A stretch of 38,885 nt of DNA from Elusimicrobiaceae bacterium (GCA_017961585.1 JAGCWX010000002.1:1-38885); one strand, 5' to 3'; counted from the first letter of the stretch, positions 16,203 to 24,246 are shown. Program-made: numbers and translations. Notes: a model not told the origin generated them from the letters alone.

Positions 16203-18263
16203 TTATTTGCTGTAGAGTTGTTCCTCTAACAGCGCAATTTTGCGTTGCAATTCTTGCATACGCTCGGCCTTGCATTTGGGGCATTCAAAATGTTCCCCGG
16301 CAATATAGCCGCATTTGGGGCAGACGCTAAACGTGGGCGTGATGGAGAAATACGGCAAGGTATAGCGTTCGCACACGGTTTTAATAAAGCGTTTCATAGC
16401 ATCCAAATCTTTGATGCGTTCCCCGGTAAAGATGTGCTGCACCGTTCCGCCCGTATATTTGGATTGGATGGTGCTTTGCAAATCTAACATTTCAAAAACG
16501 TCGTCGGTATAGTTCACCGGCAGTTGGGAAGAGTTGGTATAGAACGGCTGGTGCCCCTGTTTATAAAGCGGCTCGTTGGCGCAGATAATTTCGGGGTAGC
16601 GTTCTTTATCCAACTTGGCCAAGCGGTAGGAAGTTCCTTCCGCCGGGGTGGCTTCCAGGTTGTAGTTATTGCCGGTTTCTTCTTGGAATTTGACCAAGGT
16701 TTCGCGCATAAACGTAAGCACTTTTTCGGCAAATTTGCGGCCCTTTTCCGTACCGATATCTTCCCCAATCAAGTTCAGGGCACATTCGTTCAAGCCCACC
16801 AACCCGATGGTAGAGAAGTGGTTCTTCCAAAATTCGCCAAAGCGTTGGCGGATGGAACGCAAGTAAAAGCTCATGTACGGATACAAATTCCCCTTGGTAA
16901 AGCGTTCAATTACTTTGCGCTTAATTTCCAAGCTGGTGCGGGCTACTTCCATACGGTCTTTCAAATTGGCAAAGAATTCGTCTTCATCTTTGGACAAATA
17001 CCCCAAGCGCGGCAAGTTGATCGTTACCACGCCAATGGAACCCGTGAGCGGGGCCGAACCGAACAACCCGCCGCCGCGTTTACGCAATTCGCGGTTATCA
17101 ATACGCAAACGGCAGCACATAGAGCGGGCATCTTCGGGGTTCATGTCCGAATTGATAAAGTTGGCAAAGTACGGAATCCCGTATTTGGCCGTCATTTCCC
17201 ACAAAGGGGTCAATTTGTCGTTATTCCAATCAAAATCTTTGGTGATGTTATAGGTCGGAATCGGGAACGTAAACACGCGGCCTTTGGCGTCGCCGGCTAA
17301 CATCACTTCGCAGAAAGCGCGGTTGAACATATCCATTTCATTTTGGAATTCGCCATAGGTTTTATCCTGCAGTTTCCCGCCAATAATGACCGGTTGGTCC
17401 TTGTAATAAGAAGGCACCGTTAAATCCATCGTTAAGTTGGTAAACGGCGTTTGGAACCCAACGCGGGTGGGCACGTTTACGTTGAATAAAAATTCTTGCA
17501 AGGCCTGTTTTACTTCATCGTAAGAGAGTTTATCATAATAGATAAACGGCGCAAGTAGCGTGTCAAAGTTGCTAAACGCTTGGGCGCCGGCACTTTCGCC
17601 TTGCAAGGTATAGAAGAAGTTGACCACTTGGCCCAAAGCAGTGCGGAAGTGTTTGGCCGGTTTGCTTTCCGCTTTACCGACAACCCCCGTAAACCCGCTT
17701 AAAAGTAAATCTTGCAAATCCCAGCCCACACAATAGGCCCCTAACAAGCCCAAATCGTGCAGGTGGAAATCCCCTTCGCTATGCATACGGCGCACGTTTT
17801 CGGGGTAAATTTTATTAAGCCAGTAGACCTTGCTAATTTCGGACGAGATATAGTTGTTCAGCCCCTGCAAAGAGTAGCCCATATTGCTGTTTTCGTTGAC
17901 TTGCCAGTCAATCTTTTGCAAATATTGGTCTACCAAATCTACGTTAAATTTGGAAGAAATTTCGCGCATACGGGCGTGCTGATCGCGGTAGAGGATGTAG
18001 GCCTTGGCTGTTTTATGATAATTGGAAGTTAACAGCACATCTTCCACAATATCCTGTACATTTTCCACATTGGGGATGGTATCGGAATAAAGCTGCTGGA
18101 TAATGTTAACGGCGCGAATAGTTAGTTTTTTAGCGGTTTCGGCATCAAACTCCCCGGTAGTTTGGGCAGCTTTGGTAATAGCGTTGGTAATTTTTTTCGG
18201 TTCAAACCGTTCGGTAGTTCCATCGCGCTTGACGATGTGGGTGATAACTTCTGCGTTTTCCAT
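16203..18263 (-). CDS. nrdD: Anaerobic ribonucleoside-triphosphate reductase NrdD, catalytic part without glycyl-radical motif
   Basis: Class III ribonucleotide reductase large subunit (686 residues), reducing ribonucleotides to deoxyribonucleotides without oxygen. It has an N-terminal ATP-cone (about 5-98, ITHIVKRDGTTERFEPKKIT), a glycyl-radical-enzyme barrel with the active-site cysteine pair in ARSMCCRLRIDN (383-384), and GSIGVVTINLPRLGYL. A C-terminal zinc site follows, with cysteines at 648, 651, 661 and 664 (CPKC...CPKC). It then ends in a helix of about 20 residues (ERMQELQRKIALLEEQ). The glycine-radical loop expected right after the zinc site is absent and is encoded separately downstream. 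AGGA precedes the ATG and a good promoter lies at 18310-18338. Confidence 0.93.
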   Translation of the reverse strand: MENAEVITHIVKRDGTTERFEPKKITNAITKAAQTTGEFDAETAKKLTIRAVNIIQQLYSDTIPNVENVQDIVEDVLLTSNYHKTAKAYILYRDQHARMREISSKFNVDLVDQYLQKIDWQVNENSNMGYSLQGLNNYISSEISKVYWLNKIYPENVRRMHSEGDFHLHDLGLLGAYCVGWDLQDLLLSGFTGVVGKAESKPAKHFRTALGQVVNFFYTLQGESAGAQAFSNFDTLLAPFIYYDKLSYDEVKQALQEFLFNVNVPTRVGFQTPFTNLTMDLTVPSYYKDQPVIIGGKLQDKTYGEFQNEMDMFNRAFCEVMLAGDAKGRVFTFPIPTYNITKDFDWNNDKLTPLWEMTAKYGIPYFANFINSDMNPEDARSMCCRLRIDNRELRKRGGGLFGSAPLTGSIGVVTINLPRLGYLSKDEDEFFANLKDRMEVARTSLEIKRKVIERFTKGNLYPYMSFYLRSIRQRFGEFWKNHFSTIGLVGLNECALNLIGEDIGTEKGRKFAEKVLTFMRETLVKFQEETGNNYNLEATPAEGTSYRLAKLDKERYPEIICANEPLYKQGHQPFYTNSSQLPVNYTDDVFEMLDLQSTIQSKYTGGTVQHIFTGERIKDLDAMKRFIKTVCERYTLPYFSITPTFSVCPKCGYIAGEHFECPKCKAERMQELQRKIALLEEQLYSK

Positions 18264-18309
18264 AATACGTGTCCTGATTAAAAAATTGCCGCATAGCGCG
18301 GTAAGGTAA

Positions 18310-18338
18310 ATTAAAACAAAAACAAACTAAAATTGCAA
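18310..18338 (-). promoter_or_regulatory. Predicted promoter of nrdD
   Basis: On the minus strand TTGCAA (18333-18338), a 17 base spacer, and TTTAAT (18310-18315), about 45 bases before the nrdD start. I see no NrdR-box consensus nearby. Confidence 0.5.
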
Positions 18339-18562
18339 ATCTTTTTATGAGGGCCTACATTTTACGTCGAAGAACGACTTAAGCGCGGTTTCCAAAAAAC
18401 TGCAAACAGTCTGCTTAATAATAATTATTACTAATAAGCACGTTTGTGTCAAATATTTTGAGGACCTATATTTTTTTGTATAAAAAATAAGCAAATTTCA
18501 AAAAGGGCCTAGGCCCTCAAACGGCTTGCAAAATTCATGAACTTCATTTTTCCATTCGCCCC
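18339..18562. promoter_or_regulatory. AT-rich divergent control region upstream of nrdD
   Basis: No gene lies between nrdD and the small ORF at 18615. The region holds an AT-rich inverted repeat with arms TGCTTA (18412-18417) and TAAGCA (18435-18440) around ATAATAATTATTACTAA. It also holds a perfect 12 bp palindrome GGGCCTAGGCCC (18505-18516) and two related half sites, GGGCCTA (18351-18357) and GGACCTA. These could be operator sites for anaerobic or nucleotide-pool control of nrdD; that role is inference. Confidence 0.4.
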
Positions 18563-18591
18563 TTGACGAACGGCCCAAAACTGATTACAAT
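18563..18591 (+). promoter_or_regulatory. Sigma70-type promoter of the 84-residue membrane protein gene
   Basis: TTGACG (18563-18568), a 17 base spacer and TACAAT (18586-18591). The ATG at 18615 follows with AAGGAGGG before it. Confidence 0.8.
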
Positions 18592-18614
18592 AATAGAGTA
18601 CCAAGGAGGGAGTT

Positions 18615-18869
18615 ATGGATTTCTATCAAGTTTGTGTTCTCATCGCCGTAGTGGCATTTGTTGTATTGGTAGTAGTGGCCGTGCGCGCTATTTTACAAAT
18701 TACCAAAACGGCTCAAGCCGCCGAATATTTAGTGCTCACCACCGCCGAGAAGGTGGACAAAACGCAAAGCACGTTTGAACTTTTGGACAAAGCATCCACG
18801 TTTGTGGACTCGGGCGTATACCGCACCCTTGCCATGGGCATTGACTTATTTAAGCGGCTTAAAAAATAA
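18615..18869 (+). CDS. Small membrane protein of unknown function
   Basis: The 84-residue protein has one N-terminal transmembrane helix (VCVLIAVVAFVVLVVVAVRA) followed by an amphipathic, partly coiled-coil region (ITKTAQAAEYLVLTTAEKVD) and ends in a basic segment (DLFKRLKK). The layout resembles short DUF948-type proteins but there is too little sequence to assign it. It has its own clear promoter, a strong ribosome binding site (AAGGAGGG) and a terminator, so it is a real monocistronic gene, divergent from nrdD. Confidence 0.8.
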   Translation: MDFYQVCVLIAVVAFVVLVVVAVRAILQITKTAQAAEYLVLTTAEKVDKTQSTFELLDKASTFVDSGVYRTLAMGIDLFKRLKK

Positions 18870-18888
18870 ACTGTTTTCGCCCACAAAA

Positions 18889-18917
18889 ATCCCCGGTTTA
18901 ACACCGGGGATTTTTTT
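18889..18917. terminator. Bidirectional terminator
   Basis: ATCCCCGGT pairs with ACCGGGGAT (ending at 18911) around a five base loop, followed by seven T on the plus strand and preceded by an A tract that serves the convergent gene. Confidence 0.88.
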
Positions 18918-18932
18918 AACTTAAACTATCTT

Positions 18933-19937
18933 TTAGAACCATTCCGCTTCCATATCGGGTTGGTCTTCTTGGGCCGCTTGGCTTTTGATGTATTTTACAT
19001 CGTCTGCAATGTTTTGTTCAAACTCTTCAAAAGCACCGCGGGTATTGATGTACTCTCTATATTTTTGCAAGAATTCGGCAATGGTAAAAGTGCCCCCTTG
19101 CACATGCACAGCGTGTGCCGCCAAATAAGCCCCGGCGTAGTGAGCCGTTGTGGGGTTTTGTTGTTTAAGCACTTCGTAGCGTCTTTGTGCACCGGAAACC
19201 ACCGGCAAAATAGCATCAATGGCTTTGTGATCTATAACGCCTTGCGGCATGCGGGCATCTTGTAAGAATTCTTTTTCACTGCCTTCTTGATCTTGCACAA
19301 ACTTGATCAACAACGGATCAACTTGGCCAAAATTTTCAATTTGCTCTAACATCCTTTGCGCAAGGACGGGGTTCGTTACGCGGGCTCCTTCAATCGCAAC
19401 ACGACCGATGCGAGCTTTCCCGCTGGCAACTACCAGCCGTTCTACGCGGTTGGCAAAGTCTTCAAGTTCGCCTTGTTCTTTCGGGCGGAAGCGCGGGGCT
19501 TGTGTGCGTACAAACGGGATGAACCCTTGCCCTTTAATTTGATAAGACGCATAGCACAACGCTTTAGGGGTGGCTTCTTCATCCGTCATAAGAGCCATCG
19601 GGTCCGCCATTTGAATAAGGATATATTGCGCGATGTAATAATTGTTTGCCTGTTTAGCTACGCTTTCTAAAAAGTACTCATCTTCCGCGCAACGTTTTTG
19701 GATTGAATGCGAAGCTAACGCTTTGGCTACAACCTGAGGACGTACCTTGCTTATGTGACGTCCAAGACCAGCAATGACGTTACGTTGTATATTTGTATTC
19801 TCTATCGGCCCCAGGGATTTCATTTCAGAGGTTAAAGCCGGTTGTTTTGCAGGATTCTTGCGAACCTGCCAACGAGCTTGGGCCATCACTGTAGTAGATA
19901 AACAGATCAGACCAACCAGGATTGCTACTCTTTTCAT
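18933..19937 (-). CDS. Secreted protein of unknown function, shares a C-terminal module with the gene at 20132
   Basis: The 334-residue protein starts with a Sec signal peptide (MKRVAILVGLICLSTTVMAQ). The mature part is mainly helical with two lone cysteines (in KRCAED and ALCYAS). I recognise no family. Residues about 253-320 align with residues 64-130 of the product at 20132-20584: shared positions include AH..GA.LA, FTI.EF, R..I and F......D. It is a single gene with GGAG before the ATG. Its promoter region (19982-20030) carries TATACT, an atypical -35 TGGCTT and a TAGGCCCTTTGACCT element that recurs upstream of the gene at 25683. Role unknown; periplasmic or exported. Confidence 0.75.
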   Translation of the reverse strand: MKRVAILVGLICLSTTVMAQARWQVRKNPAKQPALTSEMKSLGPIENTNIQRNVIAGLGRHISKVRPQVVAKALASHSIQKRCAEDEYFLESVAKQANNYYIAQYILIQMADPMALMTDEEATPKALCYASYQIKGQGFIPFVRTQAPRFRPKEQGELEDFANRVERLVVASGKARIGRVAIEGARVTNPVLAQRMLEQIENFGQVDPLLIKFVQDQEGSEKEFLQDARMPQGVIDHKAIDAILPVVSGAQRRYEVLKQQNPTTAHYAGAYLAAHAVHVQGGTFTIAEFLQKYREYINTRGAFEEFEQNIADDVKYIKSQAAQEDQPDMEAEWF

Positions 19938-19981
19938 ACGTTATCTCCTTTTTGCTTCTTTCTAAATTATCTTACACTATT

Positions 19982-20056
19982 AGTATAGTGGTTTTTCTTC
20001 AAAAAAGCCATAGGTCAAAGGGCCTAATGGGGTATAGGTCTTTGTACCCAAGGTTT
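19982..20056 (-). promoter_or_regulatory. Promoter with GGCC element upstream of the secreted-protein gene
   Basis: On the minus strand: TATACT (19982-19987), 17 base spacer, weak -35 TGGCTT (20005-20010). Just upstream lies TAGGCCCTTTGACCTATGG (about 20008-20026), and further up an inverted repeat GGGTAC...TATACCC. The same TAGGCCCTTTG-ACC-GG order precedes the promoter at 25636-25664. Confidence 0.45.
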
Positions 20057-20082
20057 TAAACGGACTTTTAAGCCCAAAAGAA

Positions 20083-20105
20083 CGCCTCCCCAATGTGGGG
20101 AGGCG
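20083..20105 (-). terminator. Terminator of the 150-residue secreted-protein gene
   Basis: CGCCTCCCCA (20083-20092) pairs with TGGGGAGGCG (20096-20105) around a three base loop. On the minus strand TTCTTTT follows. Confidence 0.8.
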
Positions 20106-20131
20106 CATACACCTCTACAGGAGGGAAAAAC

Positions 20132-20584
20132 TTATAGATTAAATCTTCCGTTTGTTTCTTCTAAAAGTTTTTCAGCTGCATTTTTTGGTTTTTGTGCCGC
20201 GTTAAAATCTTCCACCAGTTGTTCTGCAAAATCAAGCGTGTCTTCATCTTGCTGAGCAATAGCATCTCGGTTCTGTTCAATGAATTCCAAGATTGTAAAT
20301 AACCGGCCGTCACTCGTTTCAAACTTGGTTTCCAGGGCCAGTTTTGCTCCCACGCGATGGGCCTCTTTCGGGTCAACACGGCGCAGCAACCGGTATTCCA
20401 CCTTTACGGCAGTTACAAAGTTCATTACGGTAATGCGGTTGTCTTTCAATTCTTGTTGCAAGTCGGCTACCGCTTCAGCAAACGCTTTGGTAGAAGCTTT
20501 GGGATGCAAAAGCGTCATTTCTTGCGCCAAAGCCGCCGGTGCCAGTAATGCCAAGGCACACCATACAAATAGTACTTTTTTCAT
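20132..20584 (-). CDS. Small secreted protein of unknown function
   Basis: The 150-residue protein has a signal peptide (MKKVLFVWCALALLAPAALA, cleavage after Ala) and a helical, acidic mature domain with no cysteine. Residues 64-130 resemble the C-terminal module of the neighbouring 334-residue secreted protein, so the two are probably diverged relatives. I know no family for it. The ATG at 20584 is preferred to the in-frame upstream ATG because AGGAGG precedes it and it gives the signal peptide. The promoter is TTGAAA (20645-20650), 16 bases, TATACT (20623-20628), with GGCCC directly upstream of the -35. Confidence 0.75.
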   Translation of the reverse strand: MKKVLFVWCALALLAPAALAQEMTLLHPKASTKAFAEAVADLQQELKDNRITVMNFVTAVKVEYRLLRRVDPKEAHRVGAKLALETKFETSDGRLFTILEFIEQNRDAIAQQDEDTLDFAEQLVEDFNAAQKPKNAAEKLLEETNGRFNL

Positions 20585-20622
20585 AACTAACACCTCCTGT
20601 AGTAGTTTTCCCGTATATTGAT

Positions 20623-20655
20623 AGTATAAGCGTTTTTTGAAAAATTTCAAGGCCC
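20623..20655 (-). promoter_or_regulatory. Promoter of the 150-residue secreted-protein gene
   Basis: On the minus strand GGGCC abuts TTGAAA (-35, 20645-20650), then 16 bases, then TATACT (20623-20628). Confidence 0.6.
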
Positions 20656-20661
20656 AAAAAA

Positions 20662-20687
20662 CAGGCCCCCTTTTTTGAGGGGGCCTG
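20662..20687 (-). terminator. Terminator of the M29 aminopeptidase gene
   Basis: CAGGCCCCC pairs with GGGGGCCTG in a long GC-rich stem. On the minus strand TTTTTT follows directly. Confidence 0.85.
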
Positions 20688-20706
20688 CTTGGGAAAACTG
20701 GGGCAA

Positions 20707-21909
20707 TTAGTACTTGAACTGTCCGTTTTCGTACACCACTTTTTTAGTACCGTTTTTAAGCGTAGCGGTAACGGTTTTATTCTCGGTATTGATTAAATCC
20801 CAATGCAAAGAGGAATCATTAAACCCAAGTTTTTCTTTGGCCTTTTTATCCAATTTGCTTTGTGGTCCGGCGAATGTATCGGCATAACTGGCACCCACGG
20901 CTACGTGGCAGTTGCCGTATTTGCCGCCAAAGTTTTCATCGTAAAGAATATCGGCCATAAACTTGGTGATTTTGGAAAACCGCCGGTCCGTGAGTGAAAA
21001 CTCGCCAATTTGGCTGGCGCCTTTGTCCATAGCCAACATTTTACGCACAAATTCGGCCCCTTGCTCAGCATCCGCTTTAATCACACGGCCGTTTTTAAAT
21101 TCCAACTTAACACCTTTGACGTAATTGCCACTTCTATAAGAAGACAAATCGGCAAAGTACACGCCGCGGGTACCGCGCCAATCGGGCGAGGTAAAAATCT
21201 CAAACGACGGGATATTACACCCACCTCCTGCAATAAAACGGCGTTTTTCGCCTAGCAATACTTCAAAATCCATGTGTTGGGTTTGTACCCGCAGGGTTTT
21301 AATCGGCAAGGCGGAAAGCCACGCGCCGATTTCGTTAATTTGCCGGGTAACTTCCTTCCATTTTTTAACGGGATCTTTTTCGTTTAAAAAGCACGCGCGC
21401 GCCACTTGGTTGGCATATTCTTTGACGGATAGCCCCGCCCGTTTGGCTAGTTCTGCCGTGGGGTAATTGCACAATGTCCACGAAAAAAGCCCCTTTTGCT
21501 CACGTGCGTCCAAAATTTCGCGCACGGGTTTGCGGGCCACGGCACTTTTGGCCAATTTAGCCGGATCCACCTTTTTAAGGTGCGTTAAATCCAACGGGGC
21601 GTGCAATGCAATCAGCCCATTGATATTGCCTTGGATTTCTTTTTCCCCCACCGGCAAATAGGCCAGCTGTTTGTCATCAGCTAGTTGATAAAAATCCGTG
21701 GTAAAATCTTCCGGTGCCATCCAACGCAATAATACATTGTAACGTTGCGCCAAAAGCTTGCTGTAAACGGCTTTGGCCAACGGCGCGGCGGCCATATCGG
21801 TACGCAACAAAACGCTATCGTATTTTTTGAATTTTCCGTTGCGGCGGGCCGCTTGCAGGGCCCAAATGAGCACATCGGCATATTTTTGAAGTTGCGAGTT
21901 TGTAAACAT
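20707..21909 (-). CDS. Aminopeptidase, M29 family (thermophilic metalloprotease)
   Basis: The 400-residue protein matches M29 leucyl-type aminopeptidases (AmpS/AmpT), cytosolic di-metal exopeptidases. Family features are the N-terminal LQKYADVLIW, the metal-binding segment IPSFEIFTSPDWRGTRG, a second glutamate in IGEFSLTD, the NCHVAVGASYADTF segment with conserved His and Tyr, and the final SSLHWDLI carrying the last ligands. Length fits the family (about 370-415). Some positions differ from the common SALHIDL and TPD forms, so it is a diverged member. The ATG at 21909 has GGGGGA before it. It is monocistronic and followed by a terminator. Confidence 0.88.
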   Translation of the reverse strand: MFTNSQLQKYADVLIWALQAARRNGKFKKYDSVLLRTDMAAAPLAKAVYSKLLAQRYNVLLRWMAPEDFTTDFYQLADDKQLAYLPVGEKEIQGNINGLIALHAPLDLTHLKKVDPAKLAKSAVARKPVREILDAREQKGLFSWTLCNYPTAELAKRAGLSVKEYANQVARACFLNEKDPVKKWKEVTRQINEIGAWLSALPIKTLRVQTQHMDFEVLLGEKRRFIAGGGCNIPSFEIFTSPDWRGTRGVYFADLSSYRSGNYVKGVKLEFKNGRVIKADAEQGAEFVRKMLAMDKGASQIGEFSLTDRRFSKITKFMADILYDENFGGKYGNCHVAVGASYADTFAGPQSKLDKKAKEKLGFNDSSLHWDLINTENKTVTATLKNGTKKVVYENGQFKY

Positions 21910-21965
21910 AAAAAAGTTCCCCCTTTGCTTATTTAATGATATAATAGCAAATATAGAGGTTTTTT

Positions 21966-22718
21966 ATGAAGAAAATTGCACTTATTTTACTCACTGTTTT
22001 GGCATACCTTCCCGGCTGGGCGACCATTACCCCCCTGCCCGAAATTCAGTTTGACCTTATCTATAACACACAAGGCCACCCGCTGATTCAACCCACACAA
22101 AGCGAGCTGGTTTTGTGTCAGGATCGCTTGTGTATGCAAGCAGCTGCGCTGGGCACGTATGGTGCACAGAAATTTTCCTGCGGGCCCGGGGCCTGCCACG
22201 CTACCGCGTACGAGTTTTCCCCTTTTGCGCGCTTGGTTTTGATGTTTGAAGACGGCTCCGTACGTACCAGCCAAATTTTCTCCATTCCGGACGGACTTAT
22301 CACTCCGTTCAACGTGTACGTCAACGATAAAGAATTATCCGTACAAGCGGTGGATGCCCCTCCGCATGAGTTCCTGTGGAAACGCCCGCAGGCATGGGGT
22401 TCGCTCGTACTCATTTTGATCTTGGAAGTACTCTGCGCCGCCGCGTACGTACTCTATACCAAAAAGAGCTTTGCCATTTTGTACGGCGTAGCGATTGCCA
22501 ACGTAGTGACCACTTTTATTACGTGGGGTTTTTTGGCTCATTGGATTACCCAAAGCGCATTGTTGTGGGTTTTCTGCGTGGTGGTAGAAGCTGTGCTAAT
22601 TGGGCTTATCAACCGCAAGGACCTTTTGCCCAAAGAAGCTGCCCTGCTTAGCGTGATTGTTAACGTAACCAGCTACACACTGGGGATGATTATTTCTTTT
22701 ACGCTGGCCCAAATCTAA
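21966..22718 (+). CDS. Membrane protein with exported N-terminal domain, unknown function
   Basis: The 250-residue protein has a signal peptide (MKKIALILLTVLAYLPGWA). A cysteine-containing extracytoplasmic domain of about 120 residues (CQDRLCMQ, CGPGACHA) follows, then about four transmembrane helices (SLVLILILEVLCAAAYVLYT, later VVTTFITWGFL, LLWVFCVVVEAVLIGLI and LLSVIVNVTSYTLGMI). The architecture resembles an unnamed family of gut-bacterial membrane proteins, but no function is known to me. Its stop overlaps the convergent zupT stop by four bases. A TATAAT lies about 20 bases before the start, with AGAGG near the ATG. Confidence 0.7.
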   Translation: MKKIALILLTVLAYLPGWATITPLPEIQFDLIYNTQGHPLIQPTQSELVLCQDRLCMQAAALGTYGAQKFSCGPGACHATAYEFSPFARLVLMFEDGSVRTSQIFSIPDGLITPFNVYVNDKELSVQAVDAPPHEFLWKRPQAWGSLVLILILEVLCAAAYVLYTKKSFAILYGVAIANVVTTFITWGFLAHWITQSALLWVFCVVVEAVLIGLINRKDLLPKEAALLSVIVNVTSYTLGMIISFTLAQI

Positions 22719-23485
22719 AAAATCAGTAATACTACGGCCATGAGTGCCATGCCGCTCAGCACGCCGCTAATCACTTGGTGCCCGTGCCCGTAATCGTGCG
22801 CGGTGGGCAACAATTCATCTAGGGCCAAGTACACCATAATCCCGGCCACGGCAGCAAATAGTACACCCAAAATAGCTTCATGCAAGAAGTAATCTAAAAT
22901 AAAATATCCAACCGCTGCGCCCACCGGTTCGGCCATGCCGCTGGCCGCACTGGCCCAAAATGCCTTTTTACGGCTGCCGGTAGAGTGATAGACGGGCAAC
23001 GCCACAGCCATACCTTCGGGAATGTTGTGAATAGCCACAGCCAGTGCAATGGAAATCCCCAACGTCAAATTGTCTAGCGCAGAGAAAAACGTGGCCAGCC
23101 CTTCCGGAAAGTTGTGCAGCGTAAGTGCCAAAGCCGTAAACAGTCCGGTCTGTTTAAGTTTAGCGGTTTGTTTAAGTGTTTCTTCTTTTACATGTAACGG
23201 CGGCAGGCAGCGGTCCACCCCAAAAGCCAACATCATCCCCACAAAAAACAGCCCCACACACCCCCACGCACCCGTGCTTGGGCCGTACAAACCACTTAAT
23301 GTAGTTTTGGCGTGGGGCAAAATTTCCATAAACGAAACATACAACATCACCCCGGCCGAAAATCCTAGCCCTATTGCGAGGGCTGAAAAATTTTCTTTCT
23401 TCATAAAAAAGGACAACAGCCCACCCACTGCGCTGGCGGCACCGGCAAAAAAACTAAGTAAAAAAGCTATAGTTAAAGCAGTCAT
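22715..23485 (-). CDS. ZIP family divalent metal transporter (ZupT-like)
   Basis: The 256-residue protein has about eight transmembrane helices and the paired ZIP metal-site motifs ALTLHNFPEGLATF and AVAIHNIPEGMAVALP, which bind zinc or other divalent metals in the translocation path. A histidine-poor loop separates helices 3 and 4. It is close in layout to ZupT, an importer of Zn, Fe, Co or Mn. There is no Shine-Dalgarno; TATAGT lies six bases before the ATG on the minus strand, so the mRNA is probably leaderless. The 3' end overlaps the convergent membrane-protein gene. Confidence 0.92.
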   Translation of the reverse strand: MTALTIAFLLSFFAGAASAVGGLLSFFMKKENFSALAIGLGFSAGVMLYVSFMEILPHAKTTLSGLYGPSTGAWGCVGLFFVGMMLAFGVDRCLPPLHVKEETLKQTAKLKQTGLFTALALTLHNFPEGLATFFSALDNLTLGISIALAVAIHNIPEGMAVALPVYHSTGSRKKAFWASAASGMAEPVGAAVGYFILDYFLHEAILGVLFAAVAGIMVYLALDELLPTAHDYGHGHQVISGVLSGMALMAVVLLIF

Positions 23486-23542
23486 GGTTTAACTATAGCA
23501 ATTTAGCCATTAGCTGAAAACATCAATTTTGGATTAGAAAAA

Positions 23543-23570
23543 AACTCCCCGAGCAGATCTTCGGGGAGTT
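23543..23570 (-). terminator. Terminator of pilin copy 3
   Basis: AACTCCCCGA (23543-23552) pairs with TCGGGGAGTT (23561-23570). On the minus strand a run of seven T follows. Confidence 0.87.
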
Positions 23571-23575
23571 TTATA

Positions 23576-24124
23576 TTACATATCAACCGTACAGGTACTG
23601 ATAGGACTTGTAACATTCGGACAATAGCCCTGTCCATCCCAAGGTTCGTTATAACAGGTTTGCGTTGTTTGAACATCACCGCAAGCAAAGTAGGCAGAAC
23701 AATCGCTACCGGAACAAGTAACAGACTCCCGTTTCCCGGTTGTATTGTCATACGTTGCAGTAAGCGTCGCATCACCCGTTTTATGTTGGAACGATACTGT
23801 TGGTGAATAGGCTATGGCCTCTGAAGCATACTCAGGGAACAGATTCTCCTCATAGTCAAAATGCGTTAATTCGGGCATTTCTAGAACCAACGAGTCCGCA
23901 GAACAAAAAGTGCCATCCTCAGCTGTATTCCATCCTTCGCATAACCCACCATGTTCTAATAAATACAAGGGGAATGCCTTGTCCACGGCATTAATGGCTA
24001 CTAAAACTTCGCGGCCCTGGGCTTTTTTTACCGCTTTTTGATATTGTGGCAACGCTACCGCCGCCAAAATACCGATAATAAGTACTACTACTAACAACTC
24101 TATTAACGTGAATCCTTTTTTCAT
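23576..24124 (-). CDS. Type IV pilin-like protein, orphan copy 3
   Basis: The 182-residue protein begins MKKG, then FTLIELLVVVLIIGILAAVA with Glu5, then LPQYQKAVKKAQGREVL. It lacks the EKSRLAK segment shared by the other two copies. The body has cysteines in pairs (CSGSDC, CGDVQTTQTC), and a segment with repeated Thr and polar residues (GDATLTATYDNTTGKRES) that looks like beta strands. It is a monocistronic gene with its own promoter (TTGTTT-17-TATACT), AGGAGG before the ATG and a terminator. It could be a minor pilin or pseudopilin. No pilus machinery is in the window. Confidence 0.87.
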   Translation of the reverse strand: MKKGFTLIELLVVVLIIGILAAVALPQYQKAVKKAQGREVLVAINAVDKAFPLYLLEHGGLCEGWNTAEDGTFCSADSLVLEMPELTHFDYEENLFPEYASEAIAYSPTVSFQHKTGDATLTATYDNTTGKRESVTCSGSDCSAYFACGDVQTTQTCYNEPWDGQGYCPNVTSPISTCTVDM

Positions 24125-24150
24125 AAGTTCCTCCTATTACGTCACTTAAT

Positions 24151-24246
24151 AGTATAATGGAAAAACGCCAAAAAAACAAGGCCCAATTTGGGCCTAAGAC
24201 CCGGATTTATGATCCCTTTGGCAGCACTCCTTGGAATTGATATAAT
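24151..24246. promoter_or_regulatory. Divergent promoter region of pilin copy 3 and the Pif1-like helicase, with central GGCC palindrome
   Basis: Minus strand: TTGTTT (24174-24179), 17 bases, TATACT (24151-24156), for the pilin gene. Plus strand: TTGGCA (24218-24223), 17 bases, TATAAT (24241-24246), six bases before the helicase ATG. Between them is a perfect palindrome AGGCCCAATTTGGGCCT (24179-24195) that touches the pilin -35, a plausible operator or activator site. Confidence 0.65.

Noticed and set aside
16524-17300. 258-codon open frame on the plus strand, antisense to nrdD
   Set aside because: It is a shadow of a well-supported gene and has no family features.
18339-18562. NrdR boxes upstream of nrdD
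   Set aside because: I looked for the paired NrdR consensus and found no match; the palindromes present differ.
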